From the NCBI RefSeq assembly GCF_901212655.1, contig NZ_CAAKON010000031.1:9-19596 (forward strand): a DNA stretch of 19,588 nt, given 5' to 3'. The notes under the pieces were generated by a model. That model was not told the origin of the DNA. It made no database searches and saw nothing but the letters and a program-made list of their open reading frames with translations. This document shows positions 1-8,064 of this stretch, in pieces. The position numbers were made by a program, and so were the translations under genes. This stretch comes from Olsenella uli. GTDB taxonomy: Bacteria; Actinomycetota; Coriobacteriia; Coriobacteriales; Atopobiaceae. How positions within the stretch are numbered: position 1 is the stretch's first letter; each line of letters opens with the position of its first letter.

Positions 1-213
1 CGGCAGGAGCTGGGTCGCCCTGGTCTGGCCGAGCTTGAAGCACGCCGGCGTCACGACGGACGCGACGGCGGAGCCGATCAGGACGCAGACTGCGGTGGCG
101 AAGGCCATGCCGGCGACCCTCTCCCCGCTGAACGCGAGGAGCTCGGAGAGGCCCCCCGGCAGCTCCACGGCGGATATAGAGCGTGGCGATTCCATTGCCA
201 ATCTGTTTGTCAT
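1..213 (-). pseudogene. Truncated ABC-2-type permease fragment, runs off the left edge
   Basis: An open minus-strand frame begins at an ATG at 213 (a second ATG lies at 195) and runs out of the window. About 70 residues are visible. They include a hydrophobic segment (VAGMAFATAVCVLIGSAVAS) followed by a basic FKLGQTRATQLLP stretch. This resembles the central helix and loop of small ABC-2 permeases, where a (Y/F)KFG-x-(E/Q)-KAR-type motif follows a membrane helix. In such permeases about 100 or more residues with several helices normally precede this point. Here an in-frame TGA lies about 55 bases upstream of the ATG, so the N-terminal half is missing. No clear ribosome binding site precedes the ATG. 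It reads as a 5'-deleted remnant next to a divergent regulator, a pairing common for ABC-2 exporters. Family assignment rests on a short stretch and is tentative. Confidence 0.4.
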
Positions 214-340
214 GCAAGAAAAGCCCAAGGTCAGCGACCTATGGAAAGAACAACAGACATGCCGTCACACTTGATCGACGACCCATGTAAAGCCATCTTG
301 GTAGAAAATGATTCAGAGAAATAGGAACTTCGTCTCCCGA

Positions 341-347
341 AAGGAGG
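341..347 (+). promoter_or_regulatory. Ribosome binding site AAGGAGG deciding the regulator start
   Basis: AAGGAGG lies 5 bases before the ATG at 353. It supports 353 over the upstream in-frame ATG at 308, which has no such motif. Confidence 0.8.
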
Positions 348-352
348 AGCCG

Positions 353-970
353 ATGGAGTTGCCGAAACAGCTGAAAGCGCACCGCGAGCGCTTGGGGCTC
401 TCACAAGAGGCCGTCGCGCAAGCGATTTACGTGTCGCGACAGACGATGTCCAGCTGGGAGAACGGAAAGACCTATCCGGATGTCCAAAGCCTGCTGCTTC
501 TAAGCGACCTCTTCGGCGTCTCCATCGATGAGCTCGTGAAAGGAGACGTGGTTTCAATGAAGGAAGTCGTAAGCAAGGATGCGCTCAAGATGGAGCGATT
601 GGCGATGGGGTCTGTTGCCCTGCTGCTCGCGGGGATTGCATGCATGGCAGGCATCTACGCACTACTGCCCGAGCCATCGTTCATCCCGCATATGTCCGCA
701 GGCGCGCTGATCGGGATACTCGTGTTTGTTGCATTCTGGATCCCGTCGCTCGTATGCACATCGCGCATCGAGAGGATCAAACGCGAGCATGACCTTGTGA
801 CGTTCCGTGAGATCAGCGCGTTCATGGACGGCGAGGAGGCTCCGAGCGAGACCGATGCGCTTTCCAGACGCGGGTCACGGCTCAGCTCTGCGCTCAAGAT
901 GGCCTGCGGTGCGGGGTTCGGCTTCCTCATCGCGTTCCTGATCACGGCACTCGTGAATGCCTTGCACTAG
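353..970 (+). CDS. XRE-family transcriptional regulator with C-terminal membrane helices
   Basis: This is a 205-residue protein. Residues 4-65 form a Cro/C1-type helix-turn-helix: KQLKAHRERLGLSQEAVA, then VSRQTMSSWENGKTYPD, then LLLLSDLFGVSIDELV. Three hydrophobic segments follow at about 84-104, 114-134 and 184-204, with a charged cytoplasmic stretch between the second and third. This DNA-binding head plus membrane tail is a known Gram-positive layout, often encoded beside ABC transporters whose expression or stress signal it couples to transcription. The start at 353 is chosen because AAGGAGG sits 5 bases upstream; an earlier in-frame ATG at 308 lacks such a site. A truncated ABC-2 permease lies divergently to the left, which fits a regulator of a now-broken exporter. 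The target is not visible in the sequence. Confidence 0.88.
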   Translation: MELPKQLKAHRERLGLSQEAVAQAIYVSRQTMSSWENGKTYPDVQSLLLLSDLFGVSIDELVKGDVVSMKEVVSKDALKMERLAMGSVALLLAGIACMAGIYALLPEPSFIPHMSAGALIGILVFVAFWIPSLVCTSRIERIKREHDLVTFREISAFMDGEEAPSETDALSRRGSRLSSALKMACGAGFGFLIAFLITALVNALH

Positions 971-986
971 ATGTATGCTTCTTTGA

Positions 987-1115
987 CGGCTGAAGCACGC
1001 AGCATTAAAAGACCAAAGCCCCTACTGGGAAATGACCGCTGACCTTGGCAGACGAAGCCTGCAGATGCATATCGACTGGGCCGAGCACTGCGCCGCCGAA
1101 CTGAGGAGCAAATAA
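987..1115 (+). pseudogene. C-terminal remnant of a regulator-like gene, overlapping the next start
   Basis: After an in-frame TGA at 984-986 an open frame runs 42 codons to a TAA at 1113-1115, overlapping the next ATG as TAATG. The last residues (SPYWEMTADLGRRSLQMHID, then WAEHCAAELRSK) form an amphipathic, charged helix. They look like the C-terminal helix of PadR- or TetR-type regulators, though I cannot name the family with certainty. The only internal starts are ATGs at 1032 and 1065, too short for a regulator. The stop-start overlap suggests the parent gene was translationally coupled to the flavoprotein gene, and that most of it was deleted. A real 27-codon peptide starting at 1032 is the alternative. 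Confidence 0.35.
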
Positions 1116-2779
1116 TGAACATCCTGGCGATCAACGGCAGCCCCAAAGGCAAACGAAGCAACACGTGGCGCCTGACCAGCGCCTTCCTAGACGGAATAAC
1201 TGCCCAAGAAGAGAGCACCTACGAGCAGACTCCAGCAATCGAAACCCTGAATGTATGCAATCTCGACATCAAACCCTGCCTGGGCTGCTTTTCCTGCTGG
1301 AGCAAGACGCCGGGGGCGTGCTGCATCCACGACGACATGCGGGCGGTCATCGAAAAGATCCTGTGGGCTGACATCATTATCTGGAGCTTCCCCTTGTACT
1401 ACTTTGGGCTGCCCGGTCCGCTGAAGAACCTGGTCGACCGGCAGCTTCCCATGTCGCTCCCCTTCATGAGCGCCGGCACAGAAAGCGGCGGGCACCCGTC
1501 GCGCTACGACATGAGCGGCAAGCGAACGGTCGTAATCTCGACCTGCGGTTTCTATACCGCAAAAGGCAACTACAATGGCGTGACCGACCTGTTCGACCGG
1601 CTTTGCGGCAAGGACGGCCACACCGATATCTTCTGCGGCCAAGGTGAACTTTTCCGTGTAAAAGAGCTGTCGGAGCGCACCGACGAATACCTTTCCTGGG
1701 TCAAAACAGCTGGCGAGGAGTTCGCGAACGAGGGCATCACCGAAGAAACCCGCGCAAAACTCGAGCAGAACCTCTACCCGCGCGACGTCTTTGAAGCAAT
1801 GGCAGACGCAAGCTGGGGCGTTGGCGAGTCCGGCGAGAAGGAAGACCCCAGCCTGGTGTTCACCCGCCAGATGGCGGCCCTCTATCGCAGGCAAGCCTGG
1901 CCCGGACGAGACCTCTTGCTCGATATGAACTACACGGATATCGGCAAGGTCTACCGCATCGTCCTCGGGGCTGCCGGAAGCCGCGTAGAAGAAAAACCTG
2001 CCGAAGGCTTCACTGCGGATTACACCACAAGGATCAACACGCCCCTGAGCGTCTGGCGTTCGATTGCCAGCGGTGAGGTCGCCGGGGACGCGGCACTCAT
2101 GGAGCACCTGTACACGGTCGAGGGTGACTTTGACCTGATGATGCATTGGGACGATTATTTTGGCGCTGCAAACACCGGAGCAGGTAGCGGAGAGGCAAAG
2201 GCAGGCGCCGGCGAGGCCGAAGCAGCCGAGGATACAGCCGAGCCAAAGACCAACATGCTGTTGCTTTTGATTCCCTGGATCGTCTTCTGGGTCGCGGCGG
2301 CCATCGACGGCCACTGGGGCGGCCTCGTCAGCATGGCGACATGCGTGCTGCTGCCCGTCCTCATGTGCCGAACCAAAGCAACCCGATACGACCAAATCTC
2401 AGCTCTGGGAGTTGGCGCCTGCTCCATCGCATTGCTGGCGGGAGCCTCCCCCATCCTCGTGATTCCGGCATCGTACTTCCTGTTCGGACTCATCTGGACG
2501 GTCTCTTGCTTCACAAAGGTGCCGCTGACCGCGCATTACTCCAAGAACAGCCATAACGGAGACGCGGCGCTGCGCAACCCAATCTTCATGAGGACGAATC
2601 GCATCCTGACCGCGACATGGGGAATCCTCTACCTGGTCACGCCCATCTGGACGTACCCCATCATGCAAACGGATGCGGCGAGCTTTGTCGGCGCGATCAA
2701 CTCCGTCCTCCCTGCGTTGATGGGCATCTTCACCGCGTGGTTCCAAACGTGGTATCCCCGTCATATCGCACGAGGGTAG
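1115..2779 (+). CDS. Three-part flavoprotein: flavodoxin-like reductase, SCP2-like domain, four-helix membrane domain
   Basis: This 554-residue protein starts at an ATG with GAGGAG 6 bases upstream. Residues 1-220 match NAD(P)H-dependent FMN reductases with a flavodoxin fold: an N-terminal LAINGSPKGKRSNT phosphate-binding loop, then a cysteine cluster (C55, C58, C61, C69, C70), then the WSFPLYYFGLPGPLKNLVDR segment that lines the flavin. Residues about 245-350 (TRINTPLSVWRSIASGE, then EGDFDLMMHWDDYF) resemble a sterol-carrier-protein-2-like domain. After an Ala/Glu/Gly-rich linker, residues about 381-550 hold at least four hydrophobic helices. The likely product is a membrane-tethered flavin oxidoreductase; its substrate cannot be read from sequence. 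The cysteine cluster is typical of iron-sulfur-flavoprotein-like relatives, but metal binding is not proved. It sits directly after a regulator remnant and about 170 bases before the topoisomerase operon. Confidence 0.85.
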   Translation: MNILAINGSPKGKRSNTWRLTSAFLDGITAQEESTYEQTPAIETLNVCNLDIKPCLGCFSCWSKTPGACCIHDDMRAVIEKILWADIIIWSFPLYYFGLPGPLKNLVDRQLPMSLPFMSAGTESGGHPSRYDMSGKRTVVISTCGFYTAKGNYNGVTDLFDRLCGKDGHTDIFCGQGELFRVKELSERTDEYLSWVKTAGEEFANEGITEETRAKLEQNLYPRDVFEAMADASWGVGESGEKEDPSLVFTRQMAALYRRQAWPGRDLLLDMNYTDIGKVYRIVLGAAGSRVEEKPAEGFTADYTTRINTPLSVWRSIASGEVAGDAALMEHLYTVEGDFDLMMHWDDYFGAANTGAGSGEAKAGAGEAEAAEDTAEPKTNMLLLLIPWIVFWVAAAIDGHWGGLVSMATCVLLPVLMCRTKATRYDQISALGVGACSIALLAGASPILVIPASYFLFGLIWTVSCFTKVPLTAHYSKNSHNGDAALRNPIFMRTNRILTATWGILYLVTPIWTYPIMQTDAASFVGAINSVLPALMGIFTAWFQTWYPRHIARG

Positions 2780-2948
2780 AGGTGCTCACCCTTCGGCTTC
2801 CTTTCTCTTCCGTATCATAGCCCAGCCAGTAATCTACGGACGAATGTTCGATGGCTTTCGTGTCGAATGGAATCGCGTGGGCGCCGGGCTATGCTACCTT
2901 GACTATCTAAATGACTAAAACGCAGCAGGGAGCACCGAGAGAGCGAGC
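2780..2948 (+). promoter_or_regulatory. Leader and promoter region of the topoisomerase operon
   Basis: This is non-coding. Octamers CATAGCCC (2816-2823) and GGGCTATG (2886-2893) are perfect inverted copies, with TTCGA/TCGAA (2847-2851, 2863-2867) nested inside. A TATGCT at 2890-2895 could be a -10 element, but no good -35 lies at the right distance. TTGACT at 2899-2904 could instead be a -35, without a convincing -10. The exact promoter is uncertain. Confidence 0.3.
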
Positions 2949-4946
2949 ATGGCAAAAAACACCGCAAACTATGGTAACGACAGCATCCGCCAGCTTAAGG
3001 ACGAGGAGCGCGTACGTCTGCGCCCCGCCGTCATCTTTGGTTCGGACGGGCTCGACGGCTGTGCGCACGCCGCCTTCGAGATCTTGTCCAATGCGGTTGA
3101 CGAGGCGCGCCAGGGCTACGGCAAGCTCATCACCCTCACCGCCTTTCGCGACGGCTCTATTCAGGTAGAGGACAATGGACGCGGCTGCCCGCTCGACTGG
3201 AACCCTTCCGAGAAGCGCTTTAACTGGGAGCTCGTCTTTTGCGAGCTCTACGCCGGCGGCAAGTACAACAACAACCAGGGCGGCGACTACGACTTCTCGC
3301 TCGGCACCAACGGTCTGGGCTCGTGCGCGACCCAGTACGCCTCCGAGTACATGGACGTCACGGTCTGGCGCGACGGCAACAAGTATTCCCTGCACTTTAA
3401 GAAGGGCAAGGTCGTCGGCGCCAAGAAGAAGGCGCTCGAGATTGAGCCCACGGGCGAGAACCGCACCGGCACCACCATCAAGTGGCGCCCCGACCTTGAG
3501 GTCTTTACCTCCATTAGCATTCCCCACGAGTGGTATCGCGAGACCATGCGCCGCCAGGCCGTGGTCAACGCCAATGTGACCTTCCGCCTGCGCATCGAGG
3601 GTGACGACGGTGAGTTTGCCGAAGAGGATTTTTGCTATCCCAAGGGCATTGAGGACTACGTGCTCGAGAAGGTCGGTGCTGACTACCTCACGGAGCCCTT
3701 CTTTATCGAGGCTGCCCGCCGCGGTCGCGATCGCGAGGACCTGCCCGACTACAACGTAAAGATCACCGCGTGCATGTGCTTCTCCCGCACCTTCCAGATG
3801 CAGGAGTACTACCACAACTCATCTTGGCTCGAAAACGGTGGCTCGCCCGAAAAGGCCGCCCGTAGCGCTCTGACCAGCGCCATCGATGCCTACATTAAGA
3901 GCCAGGGCAAGTACAACAAAAACGAGAGCTCCATCAAGTGGCAGGACGTTCAGGACTGCCTGGTACTGGTGACCAACTGCTTCTCAACCCAAACCTCCTA
4001 CGAGAACCAGACCAAAAAGGCCATCAACAACCGCTTTATCCAGCAGGCCATGACGGCATTCTTCAAGGAGCGCCTCTCGACCTACCTGATTGAGAACAAA
4101 GATGCCGCCAACAAGATCCTGGAGCAGGTGCTCATCAACAAGCGCTCGCGCGAGAACGCCGAGAAAACGCGTCAGAGCATCAAGACCAACCTGCAGCAGA
4201 AGACCGACATGGCCAACCGCGTACAGAAGTTCATCGACTGCCGCTCCAAGGACAAGAGCCGCCGCGAGATCTACATCGTAGAGGGCGACTCGGCAGCAGG
4301 CGCCATTCGCACCTCGCGCGATGCCGAGTTCCAGGGCGTCATGCCCGTCCGCGGCAAGATCCTCAACTGCCTGAAGGAGGACTACCCGCGCATCTTCAAG
4401 TCCGACATCATCATGGACCTCATGCGCGTGCTGGGCTGCGGCGTGGAGATCAAGGACAAGCGCATCAAGAACCTGGGTGCGTTCGACCTGGACAACCTCA
4501 ACTGGAACAAGGTCATCATCTGTACGGACGCCGACGTCGACGGCTATCACATCCGCACGCTCGTGCTCACCATGCTCTACCGCCTGGTGCCCACGCTTAT
4601 CGACGAGGGCTACGTGTATATCGCCGAGTCGCCGCTCTACGAGATCAACTGCAAAGAGAAGACCTACTTTGCCTACACCGAGCTCGAGAAGAACGGCATC
4701 CTTAAGGAAATCGGCGACCAGAAGTGCTCCATCAACCGCTCCAAGGGTCTTGGTGAGAACGACCCGGACATGATGTGGCTCACCACCATGAACCCCGAGA
4801 CGCGTCGCCTGATCAAGGTGGAGCCCGAGGACGTCACCCAGATGGAAACCATGTTCAACCTTCTGCTGGGCAATGACGAGGCGGGCCGCAAGCGCCATAT
4901 CTCCGAGCACGGCAAAGAATACCTGGACCAGCTGGACCTGCAGTAG
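2949..4946 (+). CDS. Type II DNA topoisomerase subunit B (GyrB/ParE-like paralogue)
   Basis: This 665-residue ATPase subunit of a type II topoisomerase drives strand passage with the product of the next gene. The GHKL ATPase site is visible: E44/N48 in FEILSNAVDEA, DNGRG at 75-79 and GTNGLG at 119-124. The transducer lysine loop (ENQTKKAINN) follows. The Toprim metal site is complete: EGDSA at 445-449, TDADVDG at 526-532 and RSKGLGE at 597-603. Length is near the usual 630-670. GTNGLGSCATQY differs from the classical GyrB GLHGVG lid, placing it with the divergent second GyrB-like set seen in Coriobacteria and Clostridia. The start is the first ATG with a purine-rich but weak upstream site. 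It is followed after 45 bases by the A subunit, so the two form an operon. Gyrase versus topoisomerase IV activity cannot be settled from this subunit. Confidence 0.95.
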   Translation: MAKNTANYGNDSIRQLKDEERVRLRPAVIFGSDGLDGCAHAAFEILSNAVDEARQGYGKLITLTAFRDGSIQVEDNGRGCPLDWNPSEKRFNWELVFCELYAGGKYNNNQGGDYDFSLGTNGLGSCATQYASEYMDVTVWRDGNKYSLHFKKGKVVGAKKKALEIEPTGENRTGTTIKWRPDLEVFTSISIPHEWYRETMRRQAVVNANVTFRLRIEGDDGEFAEEDFCYPKGIEDYVLEKVGADYLTEPFFIEAARRGRDREDLPDYNVKITACMCFSRTFQMQEYYHNSSWLENGGSPEKAARSALTSAIDAYIKSQGKYNKNESSIKWQDVQDCLVLVTNCFSTQTSYENQTKKAINNRFIQQAMTAFFKERLSTYLIENKDAANKILEQVLINKRSRENAEKTRQSIKTNLQQKTDMANRVQKFIDCRSKDKSRREIYIVEGDSAAGAIRTSRDAEFQGVMPVRGKILNCLKEDYPRIFKSDIIMDLMRVLGCGVEIKDKRIKNLGAFDLDNLNWNKVIICTDADVDGYHIRTLVLTMLYRLVPTLIDEGYVYIAESPLYEINCKEKTYFAYTELEKNGILKEIGDQKCSINRSKGLGENDPDMMWLTTMNPETRRLIKVEPEDVTQMETMFNLLLGNDEAGRKRHISEHGKEYLDQLDLQ

Positions 4947-4991
4947 CGGGAAATCGATAGCGACGGCCCTAAAGAAGTTCAAGAGGAAATC

Positions 4992-7229
4992 GTGGCAAAG
5001 AAGAAGACGAAGAACCAGCCAAAGAAAAAGCAGGTCAATGCCGAGAACGTCATCGGCCTACACTCCGAGGTCACCGACCAGCCGATCACGCAGACGCTCG
5101 AGGTAAACTACATGCCCTACGCGATGAGCGTCAACGTCTCGCGTGCGTTCCCCGAGATCGACGGCTTTAAGCCCTCGCACCGCAAGCTGCTCTACACCAT
5201 GTACAAGATGGGCCTGCTCAAGGGTGAGCGCCAGAAGAGCGCCAATATCGTGGGCCAGACCATGAAGCTCAACCCACACGGGGACGCAGCGATCTACGAA
5301 ACGATGGTGCGCCTGGCCACGGGCAACGAAGCGCTGCTCGCCCCCTTTGTGGAGTCGAAGGGCAACTTTGGCAAGTACTATTCGGGCGACCTGAGCTATG
5401 CAGCCTCACGTTATACCGAGGCCAAGCTCTCCCCCATCAGCGCCGAGATCTTCAAGGACATCGACAAGGACCCGGTCGACTTCGTCGACAGCTACGACGG
5501 CGCCATGAAGGAGCCGCGCCTGCTGCCCACCACGTTCCCCAACATCCTCGTCTCGGCCAACAAGGGCATCGGCGTCGCCATGGCGTCCGACATCTGCGGG
5601 TTCAACCTCAACGAGGTCTGCACCGCCACGATGCACTACCTGCAAGATCCCGACTGCGACCTGCTCGAGTACATGCCCATGCCCGATTTCTCGACCGGCG
5701 GCGAGATTATCTACCGCCGCGAGGAGATGGAGCGCATCATCGAGACGGGCCTGGGCAGCTTCCAGATTCGCTCCCGCTGGCGCTGGATTCCCGAAGAGCG
5801 GATCATCGAGGTCTACGAGATCCCCTACACCACCAAGACCGATGTCATCATCGAGCGTATCGTCAAGCTCTCCAAGGAGGGCAAGGTGCGCGAGATCGCC
5901 GACATCCGCGACGAGACCGACCTTTCGGGCCTGCGCATCGCCATCGACCTTAAGCGCAGCGTCGACCCCGACAAGCTCATGGCCAAGCTATACCACTTGA
6001 CCACGCTGCAGGACTCGTTCTCGTGCAACTTCAACGTGTTGGTCGACGGCTACCCCCGCGTCATGGGCGTGCGCCAGATCCTGCACGAGTGGGTTGCATG
6101 GCGCATTCAGTCCACGCGCCGCCGCATTACCTTTGACCTGGGCAAAAAGTCCGAGCGCCTGCACCTGCTGCGCGGTCTTGAGGCTATTCTGCTCGACATC
6201 GACAAGGCCATCGCCATCATCCGCGGCACCAAGCTCGAGGCCGAGGTTGTGCCCAACCTCATGCGCGGCTTCGACATCGACGAGACCCAGGCCGAGTTCG
6301 TGGCCGAGCTTAAGCTCCGCAACATCAACGAGGAGTACATCCTCAACCGCACCAAGGACATCGCCAAGCTCGAGGACGAGATCGCCGAGCTTAAGGATAT
6401 CCTGTCGAGCGAGGACAACATCAAGAAGGTCATTTCCGACGAGCTGGCCGCCGTCAACAAGAAGTACGTGATGCCGCGCAAGACCGGCCGCGTCGATCCG
6501 GCCGACGTCGTCGAGGTGAGCCTGGAGCCCGAGGTCGAGGAGTACCCGGTCACGATCATGCTCTCGTGCGAGGGCTACCTCAAGAAGATGACGGACCGCG
6601 TGCTCAAGAAGGCCGCAACGCTCAAGTACAAGGACGGCGACAAGCCCTTTATCGAGTTCCCGTCCGCCAACACGCACGAGCTTTTGGTGTTTACCAATAA
6701 GAGCCAGGTATACAAGTGCAAGGTCGCTGCGTTCGAGGACACCAAGTCCTCCCAGCTCGGCTCCTACCTGCCGACGGACCTCGAGATGGAGCCGGACGAG
6801 ACCGTCATCTGGGTGATCGATCCCGAGGATTACAAGGCAGACGCGCTCTTCGTCTTCGAGAATGGCCGCGTCGTCCGCGTGGCGCTCGCCGGCTATGCCA
6901 CAAAGACCAACCGCAAGCGCCTCAAGAACGCCATCTACGGCGGGTCCAAGCTGCTGTTCGCCCAGGTGCTCAAGGAGGACCGCGACCTCGCGCTCGTCTC
7001 GAATGACGGCCGCCTGATGAACTTCAACACGTCGCTGCTCAAGACCAAGACGACCACCAACACCCAGGGCGTCCAGGCCCTCACGGCCAAGAGGAATCGC
7101 CTGGTCACCTCGGTGGGCGTGGCCACCGACTTCCTTGCGGAGGGCACGCCCATGGAGAGGTTCACCGCCCAGAGCTTGCCATGCGCGGGCTCCCCCATGA
7201 GGGAGAGCGACCTTCCCAGCCTGTTCTGA
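4992..7229 (+). CDS. Type II DNA topoisomerase subunit A (GyrA/ParC-like paralogue)
   Basis: This 745-residue protein is the breakage-reunion subunit. It starts at a GTG preceded by AAGAGGAA; the lysine-rich N-terminus is likely flexible. The catalytic tyrosine is Y141 in AASRYTEAKLS. The quinolone pocket is at 96-103 (HGDAAIYE): the serine and aspartate of E. coli GyrA (S83, D87) are alanine 99 and glutamate 103 here. A helical coiled-coil gate segment lies around 360-480, and beta-strand-rich C-terminal blades extend from about 510. I see no GyrA box (QRRGGKG-type), so DNA wrapping and negative supercoiling are unlikely and a decatenating or relaxing, topoisomerase IV-like role is more probable. 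It is co-transcribed with the B subunit upstream. The last 25 residues are not obviously conserved. Confidence 0.94.
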   Translation: MAKKKTKNQPKKKQVNAENVIGLHSEVTDQPITQTLEVNYMPYAMSVNVSRAFPEIDGFKPSHRKLLYTMYKMGLLKGERQKSANIVGQTMKLNPHGDAAIYETMVRLATGNEALLAPFVESKGNFGKYYSGDLSYAASRYTEAKLSPISAEIFKDIDKDPVDFVDSYDGAMKEPRLLPTTFPNILVSANKGIGVAMASDICGFNLNEVCTATMHYLQDPDCDLLEYMPMPDFSTGGEIIYRREEMERIIETGLGSFQIRSRWRWIPEERIIEVYEIPYTTKTDVIIERIVKLSKEGKVREIADIRDETDLSGLRIAIDLKRSVDPDKLMAKLYHLTTLQDSFSCNFNVLVDGYPRVMGVRQILHEWVAWRIQSTRRRITFDLGKKSERLHLLRGLEAILLDIDKAIAIIRGTKLEAEVVPNLMRGFDIDETQAEFVAELKLRNINEEYILNRTKDIAKLEDEIAELKDILSSEDNIKKVISDELAAVNKKYVMPRKTGRVDPADVVEVSLEPEVEEYPVTIMLSCEGYLKKMTDRVLKKAATLKYKDGDKPFIEFPSANTHELLVFTNKSQVYKCKVAAFEDTKSSQLGSYLPTDLEMEPDETVIWVIDPEDYKADALFVFENGRVVRVALAGYATKTNRKRLKNAIYGGSKLLFAQVLKEDRDLALVSNDGRLMNFNTSLLKTKTTTNTQGVQALTAKRNRLVTSVGVATDFLAEGTPMERFTAQSLPCAGSPMRESDLPSLF

Positions 7230-7329
7230 GGGAAACGGATTGTCTTTTGTGTCGATAATCTGTCATGCCACCCAATAGACCCGAAGCGGGTATCAGCCAA
7301 GAAACACAGACCCAGTTGAAAGGGGCGTC

Positions 7330-7883
7330 ATGTCCAAGCTTGACGATTTCATGCAACTCCTATGCGGCGAGTTCGACAACAGGGAGCAGTTCGAGGCGAA
7401 GCAGGCCGCAGGCGAGACCTTCCCCTCGCCCACCACGTCAACACCGCCTGCAACGACAAGATTCTGGGGCTTCCCGATGACTTTGCAGGCACCTTCATGG
7501 TCGAGGAGAGCTACTACGAGGTCGACGGCAGGAAGTCCGCGTCGCCCCACCTGTTCCTCTTCACCGAGGAGAAGGACGGCATCCTTCTGACCTCATACGA
7601 CGCACCCGAGGGCAATGACAAGCGGTCATTCTCCTACGCGACCATGGTCCCCGCCGAGTTCTCGTCCCTCCGCAAGTCGAGCAAGTTCACGCCCGCGCTC
7701 TACCGCGAGCACGACGGCGCATGGGAGGGCGGCTCGGACTCCATGTTTTCGCCCGTCATGAGGTTCCACCTGTTCGAGAGGTTCTCCGCCGACGTCCTGG
7801 AGGTCTCCGAGTCAATGGAGATGAACGGCAAGCGCGTGTTCGGCTTCGACGAGCCAATCCTTTACAAGCGTATCGGCAAATAG
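7330..7883 (+). pseudogene. CpeT/CpcT-like small protein gene split by a one-base frameshift
   Basis: Translation starts at ATG 7330 after AAAGGGG and gives MSKLDDFMQLLCGEFDNREQ, FEAKQAAGETFP. It then slips frame at TTCCCCTC (C run 7422-7425). Reading one frame over from about 7426 gives AHHVNTACNDKILGLPDDFA followed by a coherent 150-residue sequence ending in EPILYKRIGK and TAG at 7881-7883. Adding one C to the run would join the halves into a 185-residue protein. The GEFDNREQ start followed by an EESYYEVDG segment distantly resembles CpeT/CpcT-like (DUF1001) proteins, bilin lyase relatives also found in non-photosynthetic bacteria with unknown roles. Either the gene is broken or the base is a sequencing slip. 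It lies 100 bases after the topoisomerase operon with no strong terminator between. Confidence 0.7.
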
Positions 7884-7917
7884 CCACGATGTGAGCGCGA
7901 ATAAGGGAGTGATACGA

Positions 7918-7949
7918 GGGGGTGCTTCCAGGATTCAGGGAGCACCCCC
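7918..7949 (+). terminator. Strong GC-rich hairpin after the CpeT-like gene
   Basis: GGGGGTGCTTCC (7918-7929) pairs with GGGAGCACCCCC (7938-7949) over 12 pairs including one G-U, around an 8-base loop. No T run follows on either strand, so it may be a weak or factor-assisted terminator, or a barrier between the pseudogene and the surface-protein gene. Confidence 0.5.
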
Positions 7950-8064
7950 GAGTTGTGGCTGCCGAGGACGCACGGGCAGAAGGCTATCTTCGGAAAACCA
8001 CATGAGGCAAAATGGAACACGAGAATCGGCCTGGAGGCCTTGGGCATTTGGGAAAGGACCTGTT

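Noticed and set aside
1187..2395. Long minus-strand open frame opposite the flavoprotein gene
   Set aside because: It is the antisense shadow of a GC-rich gene, has no recognisable domains and no ribosome binding site, and is rich in Val/Ala/Gly as expected for a mirror frame.
2907..3815. Long minus-strand frames opposite the topoisomerase genes, including 3984-4982 and 5988-6677
   Set aside because: They run antisense to strongly conserved topoisomerase coding sequence; their composition is that of third-position shadow frames.
7276..7291. Small ACCCG/CGGGT hairpin after the topoisomerase operon
   Set aside because: A five-pair stem without a T run is too weak to call a terminator.
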